Below, in pieces: positions 6,167-6,429 of a stretch of DNA of 6,429 nt. The DNA is taken from positions 1-6,429 of the forward strand of contig JADFWI010000638.1 in assembly GCA_015222985.1 (NCBI GenBank), read 5' to 3'. The stretch is from Pseudomonadota bacterium. GTDB lineage: Bacteria; Desulfobacterota; Desulfobacteria; Desulfobacterales; C00003060. Both the position numbers and the translations under genes were made by a program. The number at the start of each line of letters is the position of its first letter. The stretch's first letter is position 1. Below the pieces are notes generated by a model. It was not told the origin of the DNA. It worked only from the letters and a program-made list of their open reading frames with translations, and made no database searches.

Positions 6167-6352
6167 ATGGATCTTGCTAGACTCTTAGGAATCTTGGTCG
6201 TTTTTGGTGTACCTGCAATTATTGGTGGAGGCCTTACCTACCACCTTTTCCATAACTGGTTTGCTGTGATCTTGTGGGAAGCATTGGTAGTTTTCGGAGC
6301 AGGCACCACCGCCTACAAGGCAGCAGGCAAGTCTGCACCAAGTACGCACTAG
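6167..6352 (+). CDS. 61-residue two-span membrane protein, unrecognised
   Basis: I do not recognise this gene. From the ATG at 6167 it codes for 61 residues forming two hydrophobic spans (about 5-26 and 31-49) joined by a very short turn, YHLFHNW (25-31), with two histidines. The first span contains a PAIIGGGL kink-like element. The tail is basic (YKAAGK) and ends in SAPSTH. The charge pattern suggests both ends in the cytoplasm and the His-bearing turn outside. It lies 71 bases after the 54-residue gene, behind a strong hairpin, so it may belong to the qrc transcript at a different level or stand alone. A role as a small Qrc accessory protein is possible but rests only on its position. Confidence 0.7.
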   Translation: MDLARLLGILVVFGVPAIIGGGLTYHLFHNWFAVILWEALVVFGAGTTAYKAAGKSAPSTH

Positions 6353-6429
6353 TGTCGTGTCATGTATCAAGTGTTTGATGTGAAAGAAAGTAAAACACCA
6401 CCAATGTCATTCCCGCGAAGGCGGGAATC
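6353..6429. other. Downstream intergenic edge
   Basis: These 77 bases after the last gene hold no coding frame. A weak inverted repeat ATCAA/TTGAT (6366-6379) is followed by an A-rich stretch and the REP-like palindrome. The next gene is outside the window. Confidence 0.5.
6409..6428. repeat. REP-like palindrome at the right edge
   Basis: ATTCCCGC (6409-6416) and GCGGGAAT (6421-6428) form a perfect 8-bp stem around a GAAG loop. It is preceded by TGTC and cut by the window end. The word resembles the short palindromic repeats dispersed between genes in many proteobacterial genomes. At the end of an operon it may protect the 3' end of the message or help termination, but no T-run is visible in the window. 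Confidence 0.75.

Noticed and set aside
1..6429. CRISPR array, tRNA or rRNA genes, phage or insertion sequence genes
   Set aside because: No regularly spaced repeats, cloverleaf-like sequence, transposase or integrase motif was seen anywhere in the window.

Overview
The window looks like chromosomal DNA of a sulfate-reducing bacterium of the Desulfobacterota (former Deltaproteobacteria). This rests on gene content and order, not on a marker gene. Four plus-strand genes match the Qrc complex (periplasmic-facing menaquinone reductase, qrcABCD). They are a membrane-anchored five-haem cytochrome c (502-1242), a Tat-exported molybdopterin-oxidoreductase-like protein without a visible molybdenum ligand (1374-3713), a 16-cysteine ferredoxin-like protein (3733-4557) and an NrfD/HybB-type multi-spanning membrane protein (4665-5915).

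Layout: positions 1-501 hold no convincing gene, a short 12-bp direct repeat near the left edge and only a weak candidate promoter. The qrc genes follow, all in one direction, with gaps of 131, 19 and 107 bp. Two very small membrane-protein genes come next: a 54-residue single-span protein (5931-6095), 15 bp after qrcD, and a 61-residue two-span protein (6167-6352). A perfect 13-bp inverted repeat with a 3-nt loop (6115-6143) lies between them. The window ends in a REP-like palindrome (6409-6428) of a kind often dispersed between proteobacterial genes.

How the parts work together: by analogy with the Desulfovibrio vulgaris complex, periplasmic hydrogenases and formate dehydrogenases reduce type I cytochrome c3, which passes electrons to the QrcA haems. 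From there they move through the iron-sulfur clusters of QrcB and QrcC to QrcD, where menaquinone is reduced in the membrane. Menaquinol then feeds the sulfate-reduction branch (for example QmoABC).

Points worth a second look: five rather than six CxxCH motifs in QrcA; no cysteine where QrcB would bind molybdenum; a complete 16-cysteine set in QrcC although a [3Fe-4S] cluster is described for the D. vulgaris complex; a His-rich N-terminus on QrcC; and the two unrecognised small membrane proteins, which could be accessory subunits. Start codons were reassigned by ribosome-binding-site spacing for qrcD (4665) and for the last small gene (6167).
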